The notes beneath the pieces were generated by a model. The model had not been told where the DNA came from, did no database searches, and saw nothing but the letters and a program-made list of their open reading frames with translations. From Acidobacteriota bacterium (GTDB lineage: Bacteria > Acidobacteriota > Terriglobia > Acidiferrales > UBA7541): DNA of 42,000 nt. The translations under genes were made by a program, and so were the position numbers. Shown here in pieces: positions 25,305 through 34,201 of the stretch. The stretch is taken from NCBI GenBank assembly GCA_003165465.1, contig PLUM01000091.1, positions 36,335 through 78,334 of the forward strand. Reading direction: 5' to 3'. Each line of letters starts with the position of its first letter. Position 1 is the first letter of the stretch.

Positions 25305-26498
25305 ATGGCAATCACAAACCAGCAGCCATCCGAACGTAGCCGGGAAGATGAGTTGGCCAATGAGATGGCTGAGGTCGATCTGGCGCGCATGGGTCCCAGA
25401 ACACCGGGCGGGCGTTTCATGCGGCGATTTTGGATGGCCGTCGGGCGGAGCCAGGATCTTCCGAAAGGCGCAACAGAACCGATCCGCATCATGAGCGTCG
25501 ACTATGCTCTCTATCGCGGCGAATCCGGCCGAGCCCAGGTCATCGATTATCGCTGCCCGCATCGAGGGGCGCAGATGCACCTGGGCTGGGTGGAGGGCGA
25601 CGATATCCGGTGTATCTACCACGGCTGGAAGTATGACTGCGCGGGGCAGTGTGTCGAACAGCCTGCCGAGGATTCCAGCTTTGCCAGCAAGGTCAAAATC
25701 GGCAGTTATCCAACTCGCGAATATATGGGCCTCATCTTCGCTTACTTCGGCGAAGGCGAGCCGCCGCAGTTTCCGCCGTATCCGGGTGAAAGACCTGACG
25801 CCTTTGTCGACCTGTGGAACGTCGAACATGTGCCGTGCAATTATTTACAATGCTTTGAGAACAGCATGGATGAAACGCACGTAGCGTTCGTGCACCGCCC
25901 CGGCGGATCCCATAAAAATATCGCCGATCTACCGGTGGTTGGCGCGGAAGAGACAGATTGGGGCATGCTACGACTCGGAACTCGCGCGAACGGAAAGGTA
26001 CGACGCAGCCTGCACTACATGCCGAACGTCACGCGAGTGATCGTGCCGCCTGTAGCGGGCATGGATGGAGTGGGCGGATGGGTGGAAATTTTCTTCAACT
26101 TCACGCCGATTGATGATGAGAATCATTTGTGGTTGATCACCAGCAACGTGACGGTGAGTGGCCCGGAGGTGGATGCGTATCGCGCGAAGCGAGCCGAATA
26201 TCATGAAAAAATCGCGGCAGCTCGTCCCGCGCGAGATCTGGCGGTGGAACTCATGGCAGGGCAGCATCAGTTTGCGGAGATGAAGCATCCGGACCTGGTG
26301 ATTATTCAAGATATTGCAGTGCAGGCCGGCCAAGGCCGGATTGCCGACCGTCAGCATGAAATGCTCGGCCGGTCGGACAGGGCCATCATTCTATGGCGCA
26401 AAATCCTAGCCCGTGAACTGCGAGCCGTGGCCGAGGGACGCCCAGGAAAAAATTGGACGCGCCCGCCCGCGGACGAGTTGCCAACCTTGGGCTTCTGA
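25305..26498 (+). CDS. Rieske non-heme iron oxygenase, alpha subunit
   Basis: The product has 397 residues. The Rieske [2Fe-2S] motif is complete: Cys84, His86, Cys103, His106 (CPH-x16-CIYH). The mononuclear iron ligands Asp189, His192 and His197 appear as D-x2-H-x4-H (DETHVAFVH), and an Asp in IIQDIAV may supply the carboxylate ligand. The family uses NAD(P)H electrons and O2 for ring dihydroxylation or O/N-demethylation; the layout resembles phthalate 4,5-dioxygenase and vanillate demethylase. An AGGAGG site precedes the ATG at 25305. No reductase or ferredoxin gene is nearby, so electrons must come from elsewhere. No signal peptide is present, unlike both flanking amidohydrolases, so it acts in the cytoplasm. 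Confidence 0.93.
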   Translation: MAITNQQPSERSREDELANEMAEVDLARMGPRTPGGRFMRRFWMAVGRSQDLPKGATEPIRIMSVDYALYRGESGRAQVIDYRCPHRGAQMHLGWVEGDDIRCIYHGWKYDCAGQCVEQPAEDSSFASKVKIGSYPTREYMGLIFAYFGEGEPPQFPPYPGERPDAFVDLWNVEHVPCNYLQCFENSMDETHVAFVHRPGGSHKNIADLPVVGAEETDWGMLRLGTRANGKVRRSLHYMPNVTRVIVPPVAGMDGVGGWVEIFFNFTPIDDENHLWLITSNVTVSGPEVDAYRAKRAEYHEKIAAARPARDLAVELMAGQHQFAEMKHPDLVIIQDIAVQAGQGRIADRQHEMLGRSDRAIILWRKILARELRAVAEGRPGKNWTRPPADELPTLGF

Positions 26499-26562
26499 CG
26501 CCTGACACGGGGGGATCACATTCGACAGTATTTTATTGCCCGAAAATGAGGGGAAATTATTG

Positions 26563-27663
26563 ATGGCCGATCCAAGTGAAAGCAGCGTCCTTTCCAAAAT
26601 TCCGTCAGGGCCGAGCTCCGGGTCTTCCCTGGGCAATATTTCGCGCAGAACGGTGCTCAAGCAAGTGGCTGCGTTGGGAGCAGGTGCGGCTTTTTCCATT
26701 CGCCCGCTTCTCGCGAGCATGCCTGTGGTCGATTCCGATCCCAAGCGCGGGCGAATCGACGTGCATCATCACATGCTTCCTCCTTTTTACATGGACCTTC
26801 GGCGCGCGGTTCCCAACGTTGGGGCCATCCCCACATGGTCGCCGTCCAAGTCGCTCGATGACATGGAGAAAAATGGGGTTTCGACCGCCATGCTGTCACT
26901 CGCCGTGTCCGGTGTCACGTTCGATGCCGGAGAGGCTGGGCGCAGTCTGGCGCGAAAAAGCAATGACTTCGGCGCGCAGCTTGTCAAGGACCATCCGGCG
27001 AGTTTTGGATTACTGGCGGCCCTGCCCCTGCCGGACCCGCAGGGCAGCCTGACCGAAATTGAATATGCGCTGGACACACTTCACGCGGACGGGATCGCAT
27101 TGCTAAGCAGCTACGGTGACAAGTGGATGGGCGATGCTGCCTATGCGCCCGTTTTCGAGGAACTGAACCGTCGCAAGGCCGTGGTGTTGGTTCATCCCAA
27201 TGCCCCGAATTGCTGCGGCAATCTTATTCCCCATGTGCCGGCGTCCACCATGGAGTTTCTATTCGATACCACGCGGGCGATTGAGAGTCTTCTTGTAAAT
27301 GGGACCTTCTCGCGGTTTCCGAACGTTCAGTTCGTATTTTCTCATGGTGGAGGAGCCATGCCCATGTTGGCCAACCGAATGGCAAGGCTCTTTCCCAAAG
27401 ACCTGGCGGCTCAAGCGCCGAATGGTGTGCTCTATGAATTGAAGCGTCAGTATTACGATACCGCCAGCGCAAGCAATGCAACCTCGCTCCCCGCCCTTAT
27501 GAGTCTTATCCCAAGTTCCCAAATTCTTTTTGGAAGCGATTTTCCATTTCTCTCCGCAGGGGACACTGCGAGCGACTTGGCGTATTCCGGATTGCCCGGT
27601 AATACGGTGGAAGCGATCAACCGCAACAACGCGGTCCGCTTGTTTGAACGCCTGAAGGTTTAA
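26563..27663 (+). CDS. Amidohydrolase-2 family protein, ACMSD-like, with Tat signal (second paralogue)
   Basis: The product has 366 residues. The ATG at 26563 follows GAGGGGAAA at good spacing and is preferred over a TTG at 26536. A twin-arginine motif NISRRTVLKQ (Arg28-Arg29) is followed by a hydrophobic Ala/Gly-rich segment. Metal ligands are RIDVHHHMLPP (68-70), LVHPNAPNCC, FSHGGGAMPML and FGSDFPF. The arrangement is the same as in the protein at 24022-25170, so the two arose by duplication and diverged widely. A decarboxylase or hydrolase step on a ring-cleavage or aromatic acid intermediate is likely; the different N-termini suggest separate roles. Confidence 0.88.
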   Translation: MADPSESSVLSKIPSGPSSGSSLGNISRRTVLKQVAALGAGAAFSIRPLLASMPVVDSDPKRGRIDVHHHMLPPFYMDLRRAVPNVGAIPTWSPSKSLDDMEKNGVSTAMLSLAVSGVTFDAGEAGRSLARKSNDFGAQLVKDHPASFGLLAALPLPDPQGSLTEIEYALDTLHADGIALLSSYGDKWMGDAAYAPVFEELNRRKAVVLVHPNAPNCCGNLIPHVPASTMEFLFDTTRAIESLLVNGTFSRFPNVQFVFSHGGGAMPMLANRMARLFPKDLAAQAPNGVLYELKRQYYDTASASNATSLPALMSLIPSSQILFGSDFPFLSAGDTASDLAYSGLPGNTVEAINRNNAVRLFERLKV

Positions 27664-27694
27664 CCTAGCATGTTGCGAAAACCGAATCTCCAAG

Positions 27695-28378
27695 TCAACG
27701 CCGGGTTGCCGACCTGCGGGTTCTTTTGGCCGAACTCTTACTCTTTGCGGTTGAGGAGCGGAGCCCGTTGATCTGTAACTCGAATAAGCGCTTCAAATCG
27801 GCCAAGCCCTCACGGGGATCCGGTCTCCGGCTCGCGATCCACCAACGAAGCGCGCCTACAAAAACAAAGAAAATGTGGCGGGCGATAAGCGTCGCGTTTT
27901 CATCCGACCTGATCTGTCGATCCTGCTGCGCGGACCTGACCACCTCTTCAATCCCCAAAAGCAGACGGCCCCGAATCCGATGAAATTCGGCCGCCTGCTT
28001 GCCCTCCGAGTAGAATGTCATGTCCTTTAAGAGAATTCGCGACAGCGCAGGCTTCTTGGCAAAAAAAACAAAATGCGGTCGGCACATACCGATCAGTTGT
28101 TCCAGCAATCGCTCTTGCGTTTGCGCGGCCTTCAGCGCCTCGTCGGTTACGACTGCAAGCTCCTCGTTAAAGATAAGGAAAACCAAATCGCGCTTGTCCT
28201 GAGCATAATTGAACAGGGTACCCAACGCCACATGCGCGCGCTTGGCGATCTGGCGGAGTGTCGCCGTCTCATAGCCATGCTTGGAGAACAATTCGCGCAC
28301 CGCGGCTCGAATGCGCTGCCGCTTTTCGAGTTTGTGCTGTTCCCGAAGTCCGAGTTCCGTTGACTCTTGAAACTTCAA
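27695..28378 (-). CDS. TetR/AcrR family transcriptional regulator
   Basis: The product has 227 residues, starting with TTG at 28378 behind AGGAG at about 8 bases. The N-terminal helix-turn-helix is ETATLRQIAKRAHVALGTLFNYAQDKRDLV, with the GTLFNY recognition-helix motif of the family. The ligand-binding helical domain follows. The last 20 residues are Ser/Lys/Arg-rich (STAKSKSSAKRTRRSATRR), an unusual basic tail. It is divergent from the TonB-receptor gene and convergent with the second amidohydrolase, so it probably represses one or both groups and responds to the substrate or an intermediate. I found no convincing operator palindrome. Confidence 0.9.
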   Translation of the reverse strand: MKFQESTELGLREQHKLEKRQRIRAAVRELFSKHGYETATLRQIAKRAHVALGTLFNYAQDKRDLVFLIFNEELAVVTDEALKAAQTQERLLEQLIGMCRPHFVFFAKKPALSRILLKDMTFYSEGKQAAEFHRIRGRLLLGIEEVVRSAQQDRQIRSDENATLIARHIFFVFVGALRWWIASRRPDPREGLADLKRLFELQINGLRSSTAKSKSSAKRTRRSATRR

Positions 28379-28986
28379 AGAGCGTTCTCCTACTGCATTA
28401 GATTACTATCATACTTTGGCTGCCAAGCGCGCATGCTCGCTGAACGGCTGCCGACCAGCAAGTCTGACACTGGGTCTGGTCGATCTGTGGCACACGGTTT
28501 CCACGCGAGCACTTGTTGCAGGGGCTGCGGCTCAAGCGCCGCAACTGCCGGTCACTGACGCGGATAATCTCATAGGCCCTCTCCCCCAAAGCACTACTGA
28601 ACAAATTCGGAGAATTCTATTGACATCAATCTCTTTGACGTGTAATAAAGGGCCAATAAATCACTTACAATTTACCTTATTAAGTCCGGCGGTGCTGCTT
28701 TGGTTCGAAAACTGAACTTGTTCATTACTGGACGTGTTCACAACGGGAGAGTGGACCCGCTTCTCACGAATTCGTGGAGCTGCCGCTGCGCAGGCGGTCG
28801 GCAATCCGGTCCTCGGGACGGGCAGGAATCGGGCGATTCAGCTGGGCTTGAAGCTTATCTTCTAACAGCCTTGGCAAGGCAAGTTAGAACACTTCAGCCC
28901 AACGGCATCATTTTAGAACCTAACTTAGGCACAGAAATCAGTCTTTGGGGTGTTAAATCTTGGCGGATTGTTAGGGGGGCTGGAAT
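28379..28986. other. Long regulatory region between tetR and the TonB receptor
   Basis: These 608 bases hold the promoter noted at 28620-28648 and a leader of about 330 bases before the receptor start. Short open frames in it have no recognisable content. A weak ACTTA/TAAGT inverted pair lies at 28663-28685, near the expected transcription start, but the arms are only 5 bases. Confidence 0.4.
28620..28648 (+). promoter_or_regulatory. Sigma-70 type promoter upstream of the TonB receptor
   Basis: TTGACA (28620-28625) is a perfect -35 element, followed by a 17-base spacer and TAATAA (28643-28648) as -10. Transcription would start near 28655, leaving an unusually long leader of about 330 bases before the ATG at 28987. 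The AT-rich stretch is unlike its surroundings. Confidence 0.5.
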
Positions 28987-31900
28987 ATGTTTCGACGTTA
29001 CTGCAATCGGTTGTGTTTTAGCATTATTTTCCTGGCGACATTGATGGCGGTTCCAGCCGTCGCCCAACTGCCTACGGGCACGATTCTGGGTGTGGCTAAA
29101 GACTCATCCGGCGCAGTGTTGCCCGACACCACGATAACAATTACGAACGTGGACACGGGCTTGAAACGAACTGTGCTGACCGCTAACGATGGCACCTTTC
29201 GCGAGCCGGAACTTCCTGTGGGTCACTATGAAGTAAAGGGCGAACATGCCGGGTTCAAGACGGAAACCCAACGAGGCATCAACCTCGAGGTGACCGATCA
29301 AGCCATAATCAATTTCACTCTCGAAGTGGGATCTACCCAGCAGGAAGTAGTGGTGAATGCGGAAGTATCCGTCGTAAACACCCAAGACGCCACGCTGGGC
29401 GGTTTGGTGAGTGACACCAGCATTAAGGACCTGCCACTGAACGGCAGGAACTACGTTGACCTGAGCTTGCTGCAACCAGGTGTCACGAAAGACAAAAACA
29501 TACAAAACAATTTGTCGGGTGGTGGCGGCGGATTCGGAACCACATTCAGTGTGAACGGTGCTCCGGATCGGTCGAACAATTTCACCCTCGACGGGGCCGT
29601 CCTGCAGAATCAGTTTGCCCGCAACCCCGGTTCCGAGGGCGGTACAACTCTGGGCGTGGAAGGCATCAAGGAATACAGAGTCATCACCACCAACTTCGCG
29701 GCCGAGTATGGCGTAACCATGGGCAGCCAAACGGTGATGGTGAGTGCGAACGGAACGAACCAGTTTCACGGCGACGTCTTCTATTTCATTCGGAACGCTG
29801 CTCTGGATGCCAAGAATTTCTTCGATAATCCGAATAACCCCATCCCGCAGTTTCAGAGGAACAACTTCGGCGGCACTTTCGGTGGACCGATTAAGAAAGA
29901 CAAGACTTTTGTCTTCGTAGTTTACGAGGGATTGAGACAAAATCAGGGAATCACGAACACTCTCAACGTACCTTCCATGGGGTGTCGCGTGGCGGCTGGC
30001 GCGACGATCACGCAGGGGACCAATTACGCTACGCAATGCCCGGAATTGACCTCACCCTCGGTAACGATGGACGCAGGGATCCAACCTTTCATCGGGCTTT
30101 ATCCTACGCCTAACTTGCCCGCTCCAGGAGGGTGTCCTTCCGCTGCCGCTCTTCCCTGCAATCCTCCCCAGTACGGATTCGCGAGCACAAGTACCGCGAA
30201 TGAGAGCTTCGGGCAGATCCGCTTCGATCACAATTTTTCGACAGCGGATTCCTTCTTCACCCGCTACACGATCGATGATGATGCGCTTAATAATGCTCCC
30301 TCTCAGAATGCCCCTTATTTCAGGTCGGGTACGAATCAGCGGAATCAGTACATTACGTTGTCGGAAAACCATATCTTCTCCCCGCAAGTGCTGAACACCG
30401 CGCGCTTCTCTTTCAGCCGGACGAAATTCTCTTCGGTCGGCATTCTCCAGGGTCTGCCCGCCAATCCCTCGATTGTTCCGGGTTTCCCGGTAGGCGAATT
30501 ACAGGTTGGTGGTTATGACCAGATGGGTCCCGTTGAACCGTTATCGTACGGCACCCAGAATATTTATGCTTTGAGTGACGATATAAATTTTACTCGCGGT
30601 AAACATTCGTTCAAGTTCGGGACTTTGTTAATGCGGTGGAACGAAGGAACGCAGGCCGCAAACTCGCAAAATGGCTTCCTCTCCTTTCCCAGCCCCGATC
30701 AATTATTTGCGAGCACTCCCAGCCTCGTTGAATTCATGCCTCTGACTGCAAATGAGAATCGGGACTACATTTATAACACGCTAGGATTCTATGCTCAGGA
30801 TGACTGGAGAATGAGCTCACGGGTGACTTGGAATTTGGGCTTACGGTATGAGTTCATGACGACTCCATGGGAGAAGAACGGCCGGTCATCCAGGCTCCTA
30901 AATGACCTGACCGATGCATTTACGATTGGCCCGACCATTGAAAATAACACCAAGCGTGACTTCAGTCCCCGCATTGGAGTCGCCTGGGACGTGTTTGGAA
31001 ACGGAAGAACGGCTGTCCGCGCGGGATTCGGTATTTATTATGACATTGGAAATATCGGGACAACCTTAAAACAGGATTCTATTGGAAACCCGCCATTCGC
31101 CGGATTAACGGATATCTTCAGCGCCGGCACTACACATGTTGATGTGCCACTGACTCCCGCAGTTCTAAATACGCAGTCGAACATAACTCCACAGTTCGTG
31201 GACTACAACAGCAAGAGCCCGTACATGATTCAGTACAACCTGAGCATTCAGCAGCAGTTGCCCTGGGGCGTGGGGCTTGGATTGGCCTACGTTGGCAACC
31301 GTGGCGTCCACCTGTTTACGATTAGGGACTCAAACCCGATCGCCCCAACTTCGACCGGGCCCTGTGGGGATCCGGCGAGTAACTGCGTCAACGGCGTGGT
31401 TCCGTTCTGGGACAATGGCTCTCCCAACTACCACCCCATTAACCCCAATATGCCTAGCACCATCAATATTGCCACATCCGCTGATTCCAGTTACAACGGT
31501 CTTCAGGTGGTCTTGAACAAGCGCGTCAGCCGCGGGCTGGAGTTCCAGGTTGCCTACACCTACAGTAAAGTGATGGATGATACGCAGGGACAGGCAAACG
31601 TCGCCGATTGTTTCACTTCGTTTGGGCTGCAGGGTACCTATCCCCTGAACCCAGGCGTGGATAGGGGTCCTGCGTGCTTCGACTCCACGAACAATTTGGA
31701 GGCCAGCGTCGTTTATCGCTTGCCGACGATTGGGTCCGGGAACGGGTTTGTCTCTAAGGTGTCGAACGGCTGGTCGATCAGCAGTATCGTAAGCAAACAG
31801 AGCGGCTATCCTGTCACGCCGCTTGTGTTCGTCAATCGCTCGAATTCGGGTGTTTTGCAGGGGCAAAGCGACTGGGTGGTCAAGAACACCCCGGCCTTGA

Positions 31901-32406
31901 TTGCGAAATACTTTAATTCCACGGTTTGCACCTCAATGCCAGGTCAACCAGCTGCCGGTACAAATCCCTGCGTCTATACTCCGATTCCATTCGACGCGAG
32001 TAAGGTCGTTACTGGGAATCTCAACCAGTATTTCGACCCAACCATGTTTTCGATGGCCCCCGAATTTCCTAGCCCCGAAGGTGGCGGTAACTTCGTCGGT
32101 CAGCTCGGGAGTGCTGGGCGCAACACCCTGCGAGGGCCGGGATCAAGCGATTGGGACTTTTCGCTCGTGAAGGATACCAAAGTGAAGTTCCTTGGCGAGG
32201 GCGGTTCGGTGCAGTTCCGCGCCGAATTTTTCAATGTCCTGAACCATCCAACTTTCAAGTTCGGCTTCCTGGCGCCAATTCTGTTTGTGGGTCTTCCCAG
32301 CGACACCGGCCCGTTCTCCGAAACGCCGAGATCAACCGGCTCCCAGATCAGAACAACCGATGGCTCGTCACGGCAAGTCCAGTTTGCGGTGAAGATTCTT
32401 TTCTGA
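28987..32406 (+). CDS. TonB-dependent receptor with carboxypeptidase-regulatory domain, Oar-like
   Basis: The product has 1139 residues, and GGGGGGCTGG precedes the ATG. A signal peptide ends near residue 26 (AVPAVAQ). The carboxypeptidase-D regulatory-like domain covers about 27-110 (GTILGVAKDSSGAVLPDTTITI). The plug domain follows, with DLPLNGRNYVDLSLLQPGV and NFAAEYGVTMGSQ, and then a long beta-barrel with outer-membrane features; the C-terminus RQVQFAVKILF ends in an aromatic residue. The overall layout is that of the Oar-like receptors abundant in Acidobacteriota. It would import a complex substrate with TonB energy, and the neighbouring esterase and amidohydrolases would process it. The ligand is unknown. 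Confidence 0.92.
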   Translation: MFRRYCNRLCFSIIFLATLMAVPAVAQLPTGTILGVAKDSSGAVLPDTTITITNVDTGLKRTVLTANDGTFREPELPVGHYEVKGEHAGFKTETQRGINLEVTDQAIINFTLEVGSTQQEVVVNAEVSVVNTQDATLGGLVSDTSIKDLPLNGRNYVDLSLLQPGVTKDKNIQNNLSGGGGGFGTTFSVNGAPDRSNNFTLDGAVLQNQFARNPGSEGGTTLGVEGIKEYRVITTNFAAEYGVTMGSQTVMVSANGTNQFHGDVFYFIRNAALDAKNFFDNPNNPIPQFQRNNFGGTFGGPIKKDKTFVFVVYEGLRQNQGITNTLNVPSMGCRVAAGATITQGTNYATQCPELTSPSVTMDAGIQPFIGLYPTPNLPAPGGCPSAAALPCNPPQYGFASTSTANESFGQIRFDHNFSTADSFFTRYTIDDDALNNAPSQNAPYFRSGTNQRNQYITLSENHIFSPQVLNTARFSFSRTKFSSVGILQGLPANPSIVPGFPVGELQVGGYDQMGPVEPLSYGTQNIYALSDDINFTRGKHSFKFGTLLMRWNEGTQAANSQNGFLSFPSPDQLFASTPSLVEFMPLTANENRDYIYNTLGFYAQDDWRMSSRVTWNLGLRYEFMTTPWEKNGRSSRLLNDLTDAFTIGPTIENNTKRDFSPRIGVAWDVFGNGRTAVRAGFGIYYDIGNIGTTLKQDSIGNPPFAGLTDIFSAGTTHVDVPLTPAVLNTQSNITPQFVDYNSKSPYMIQYNLSIQQQLPWGVGLGLAYVGNRGVHLFTIRDSNPIAPTSTGPCGDPASNCVNGVVPFWDNGSPNYHPINPNMPSTINIATSADSSYNGLQVVLNKRVSRGLEFQVAYTYSKVMDDTQGQANVADCFTSFGLQGTYPLNPGVDRGPACFDSTNNLEASVVYRLPTIGSGNGFVSKVSNGWSISSIVSKQSGYPVTPLVFVNRSNSGVLQGQSDWVVKNTPALIAKYFNSTVCTSMPGQPAAGTNPCVYTPIPFDASKVVTGNLNQYFDPTMFSMAPEFPSPEGGGNFVGQLGSAGRNTLRGPGSSDWDFSLVKDTKVKFLGEGGSVQFRAEFFNVLNHPTFKFGFLAPILFVGLPSDTGPFSETPRSTGSQIRTTDGSSRQVQFAVKILF

Positions 32407-32485
32407 GCTTTTCGCGATTGCAGGAGCTTTCGTCAGTGGAAAGGCGACGCTCGTTGATTGGCCAGAGGGACTATAATAGGGAGGA

Positions 32486-34084
32486 ATGGTGCGCTCAATA
32501 GGAAAATTGTTAGGTCTTGTAAGTTGTGTAGTTTTCTTTGCCTCATTCTGTCACGGGGCAACGATCACGGGCACTGTCAAGGGAACGGATGGCTCTCCAT
32601 TTAAGGGCGCGTTCGTACAAGCACAAAACAAAAACACGAAAATTGCGTACATCGTGCTCTCGAACAAAGACGGGCAATATCGCCTGGAGAGTGTGCCCGC
32701 CGGTGAGTATCAGTTGACACTGCGGGCCATCGGTTACAAAGCGGACCCGCGCACCGGAGTAACCCTGACCACCGACCAAAACGCATCGTTCGACTTTTTG
32801 TTGCAGCAGGGAACTGTGCGTTGGAGCGACCTTTCCTATTACCAAGGCAAACAATTATTCCCGCCAGGCAAGGGCCGCGATGAATTTGTCGGCATTTGTC
32901 TCGGATGCCATGGATTCGAAACGCGCATGGCCGCTGTGCGCCGGGACGCCGACGGTTGGACGGAGAGGGTTAATTACATGCGCGATATCACGCATTTCGC
33001 CACGTGGAAAGGATTTACCGATCAAAAAGCCGCCGACATTTCCGAATATATAAACTCGATTTTCGGGGACGGCAGCGCTATACCCCGCTCCCCAACCGAC
33101 CTGCCCAAGTATAAAGATGTGGCGCCGTATCCCCCGTACAGCGATGACGCGACGAAGATTGTATTCGTTGAATATGAAATGCCGGGTATAAACCGCTTTC
33201 CGTGGGACGCCAATCCGAACAAGGATGGTACGTTGTGGATACCGGAATTTTCGCCCTTTAACGGCATCGCGCGGCTTGACCCGAGGACCGGAGAGTTTCA
33301 GGAATACAAAGCGTTGAGCGTCAAGCCCGCGTTTATCCACTCCGCAGTTGGAGCGCCGGACGGATCCGCCTGGTTTACGGAACAATCTACCAATCGCCTA
33401 GGGAAATGGGATCCCAAGACAAATAAAGTCACCGAGTATCAAGATACGATCGATCCCGCGCTTGAGAATAAGCGGGAGGGCGGATCGAAGCATACACTTC
33501 GCGTCGATTCGAAAGGCATCGTGTGGTCCAGCGGCACACCATTCAGCAGCTTCGATCCGAAAACCGAAAAATTCACCGATTATCCGGAGGCGGCGCCGAA
33601 CACGTACGGTATTGATATCGATAGGGACGATAACGTGTGGTTTGACGGTTTCACGCCAGCGGGTAAGCTGTTTAAGATAGATGCGAAAACGCACAAGATC
33701 ACAGGCTATCAGCCCCCGACGGCAGGGCTGCCGCGTCGCATTCAGGCCGCCCCGGACGGAATTATCTGGTTTGCCGAATTTGGAGCCGGCAAGATTGGTC
33801 GCTTCGATCCGAAGACGGAAACGTTCAAGGAATATCCATTGCCGGGTGCTGATCCCTCGCCGTACGCGCTTGGAATCGCCAAGGACGGCAATGTGTGGTT
33901 CTCGTCCGAGCAAATGGACTTTATCGGTTGCCTGGACCCAAAGACAGGCAAAGTCACGCAGTATCCGTTTCCTCATTCCGAAAACGCCCTGAGAGAATTC
34001 CTCCCGGATGCCCAGGGACGGATGTGGTATGGCTCAGCGCCAAATAACAAGGTCGGCTATTTTTACTTGGCGTCCAGCAAATAG
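32486..34084 (+). CDS. Exported carboxypeptidase-regulatory, cytochrome c and Vgb-like propeller fusion
   Basis: The product has 532 residues, and GGGAGG precedes the ATG. A signal peptide (about 1-24) is followed by a carboxypeptidase-regulatory fold (25-110, GTVKGTDGSPFKGAFVQAQ). A c-type heme motif CLGCH (Cys138, Cys141, His142) follows within a short cytochrome-like region. From about 230 to the end there are repeated blades of the form W-x-G/D-PKT-x-K/TF-x-Y (RLDPRTGEFQEY, KWDPKTNKVTEY, RFDPKTETFKEY, CLDPKTGKVTQY), as in the seven-bladed virginiamycin B lyase propeller. The combination suggests a periplasmic redox or lyase enzyme. Antibiotic cleavage is not implied. It likely shares a transcript with the receptor. 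Confidence 0.82.
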   Translation: MVRSIGKLLGLVSCVVFFASFCHGATITGTVKGTDGSPFKGAFVQAQNKNTKIAYIVLSNKDGQYRLESVPAGEYQLTLRAIGYKADPRTGVTLTTDQNASFDFLLQQGTVRWSDLSYYQGKQLFPPGKGRDEFVGICLGCHGFETRMAAVRRDADGWTERVNYMRDITHFATWKGFTDQKAADISEYINSIFGDGSAIPRSPTDLPKYKDVAPYPPYSDDATKIVFVEYEMPGINRFPWDANPNKDGTLWIPEFSPFNGIARLDPRTGEFQEYKALSVKPAFIHSAVGAPDGSAWFTEQSTNRLGKWDPKTNKVTEYQDTIDPALENKREGGSKHTLRVDSKGIVWSSGTPFSSFDPKTEKFTDYPEAAPNTYGIDIDRDDNVWFDGFTPAGKLFKIDAKTHKITGYQPPTAGLPRRIQAAPDGIIWFAEFGAGKIGRFDPKTETFKEYPLPGADPSPYALGIAKDGNVWFSSEQMDFIGCLDPKTGKVTQYPFPHSENALREFLPDAQGRMWYGSAPNNKVGYFYLASSK

Positions 34085-34201
34085 AGATGCAGTCTTCGAA
34101 ATTCGCTATTCTAGGTGTGATGGTGTGCCCGGAGAGTGCTGGGCGATCATCTACGTGAGCGCTATTGCTTAGAGCGAAGATTGGGATCAGAAAACAAATA
34201 C

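Noticed and set aside
28700..29044. Plus-strand open frame in the leader of the TonB receptor
   Set aside because: There is no ribosome-binding site or recognisable content, and it overlaps the receptor's signal peptide in another frame.
32472..32477. TATAAT box before the cytochrome/propeller gene
   Set aside because: It lies only about 8 bases before the start region and overlaps the ribosome-binding area, with no -35 element at 16-18 bases.
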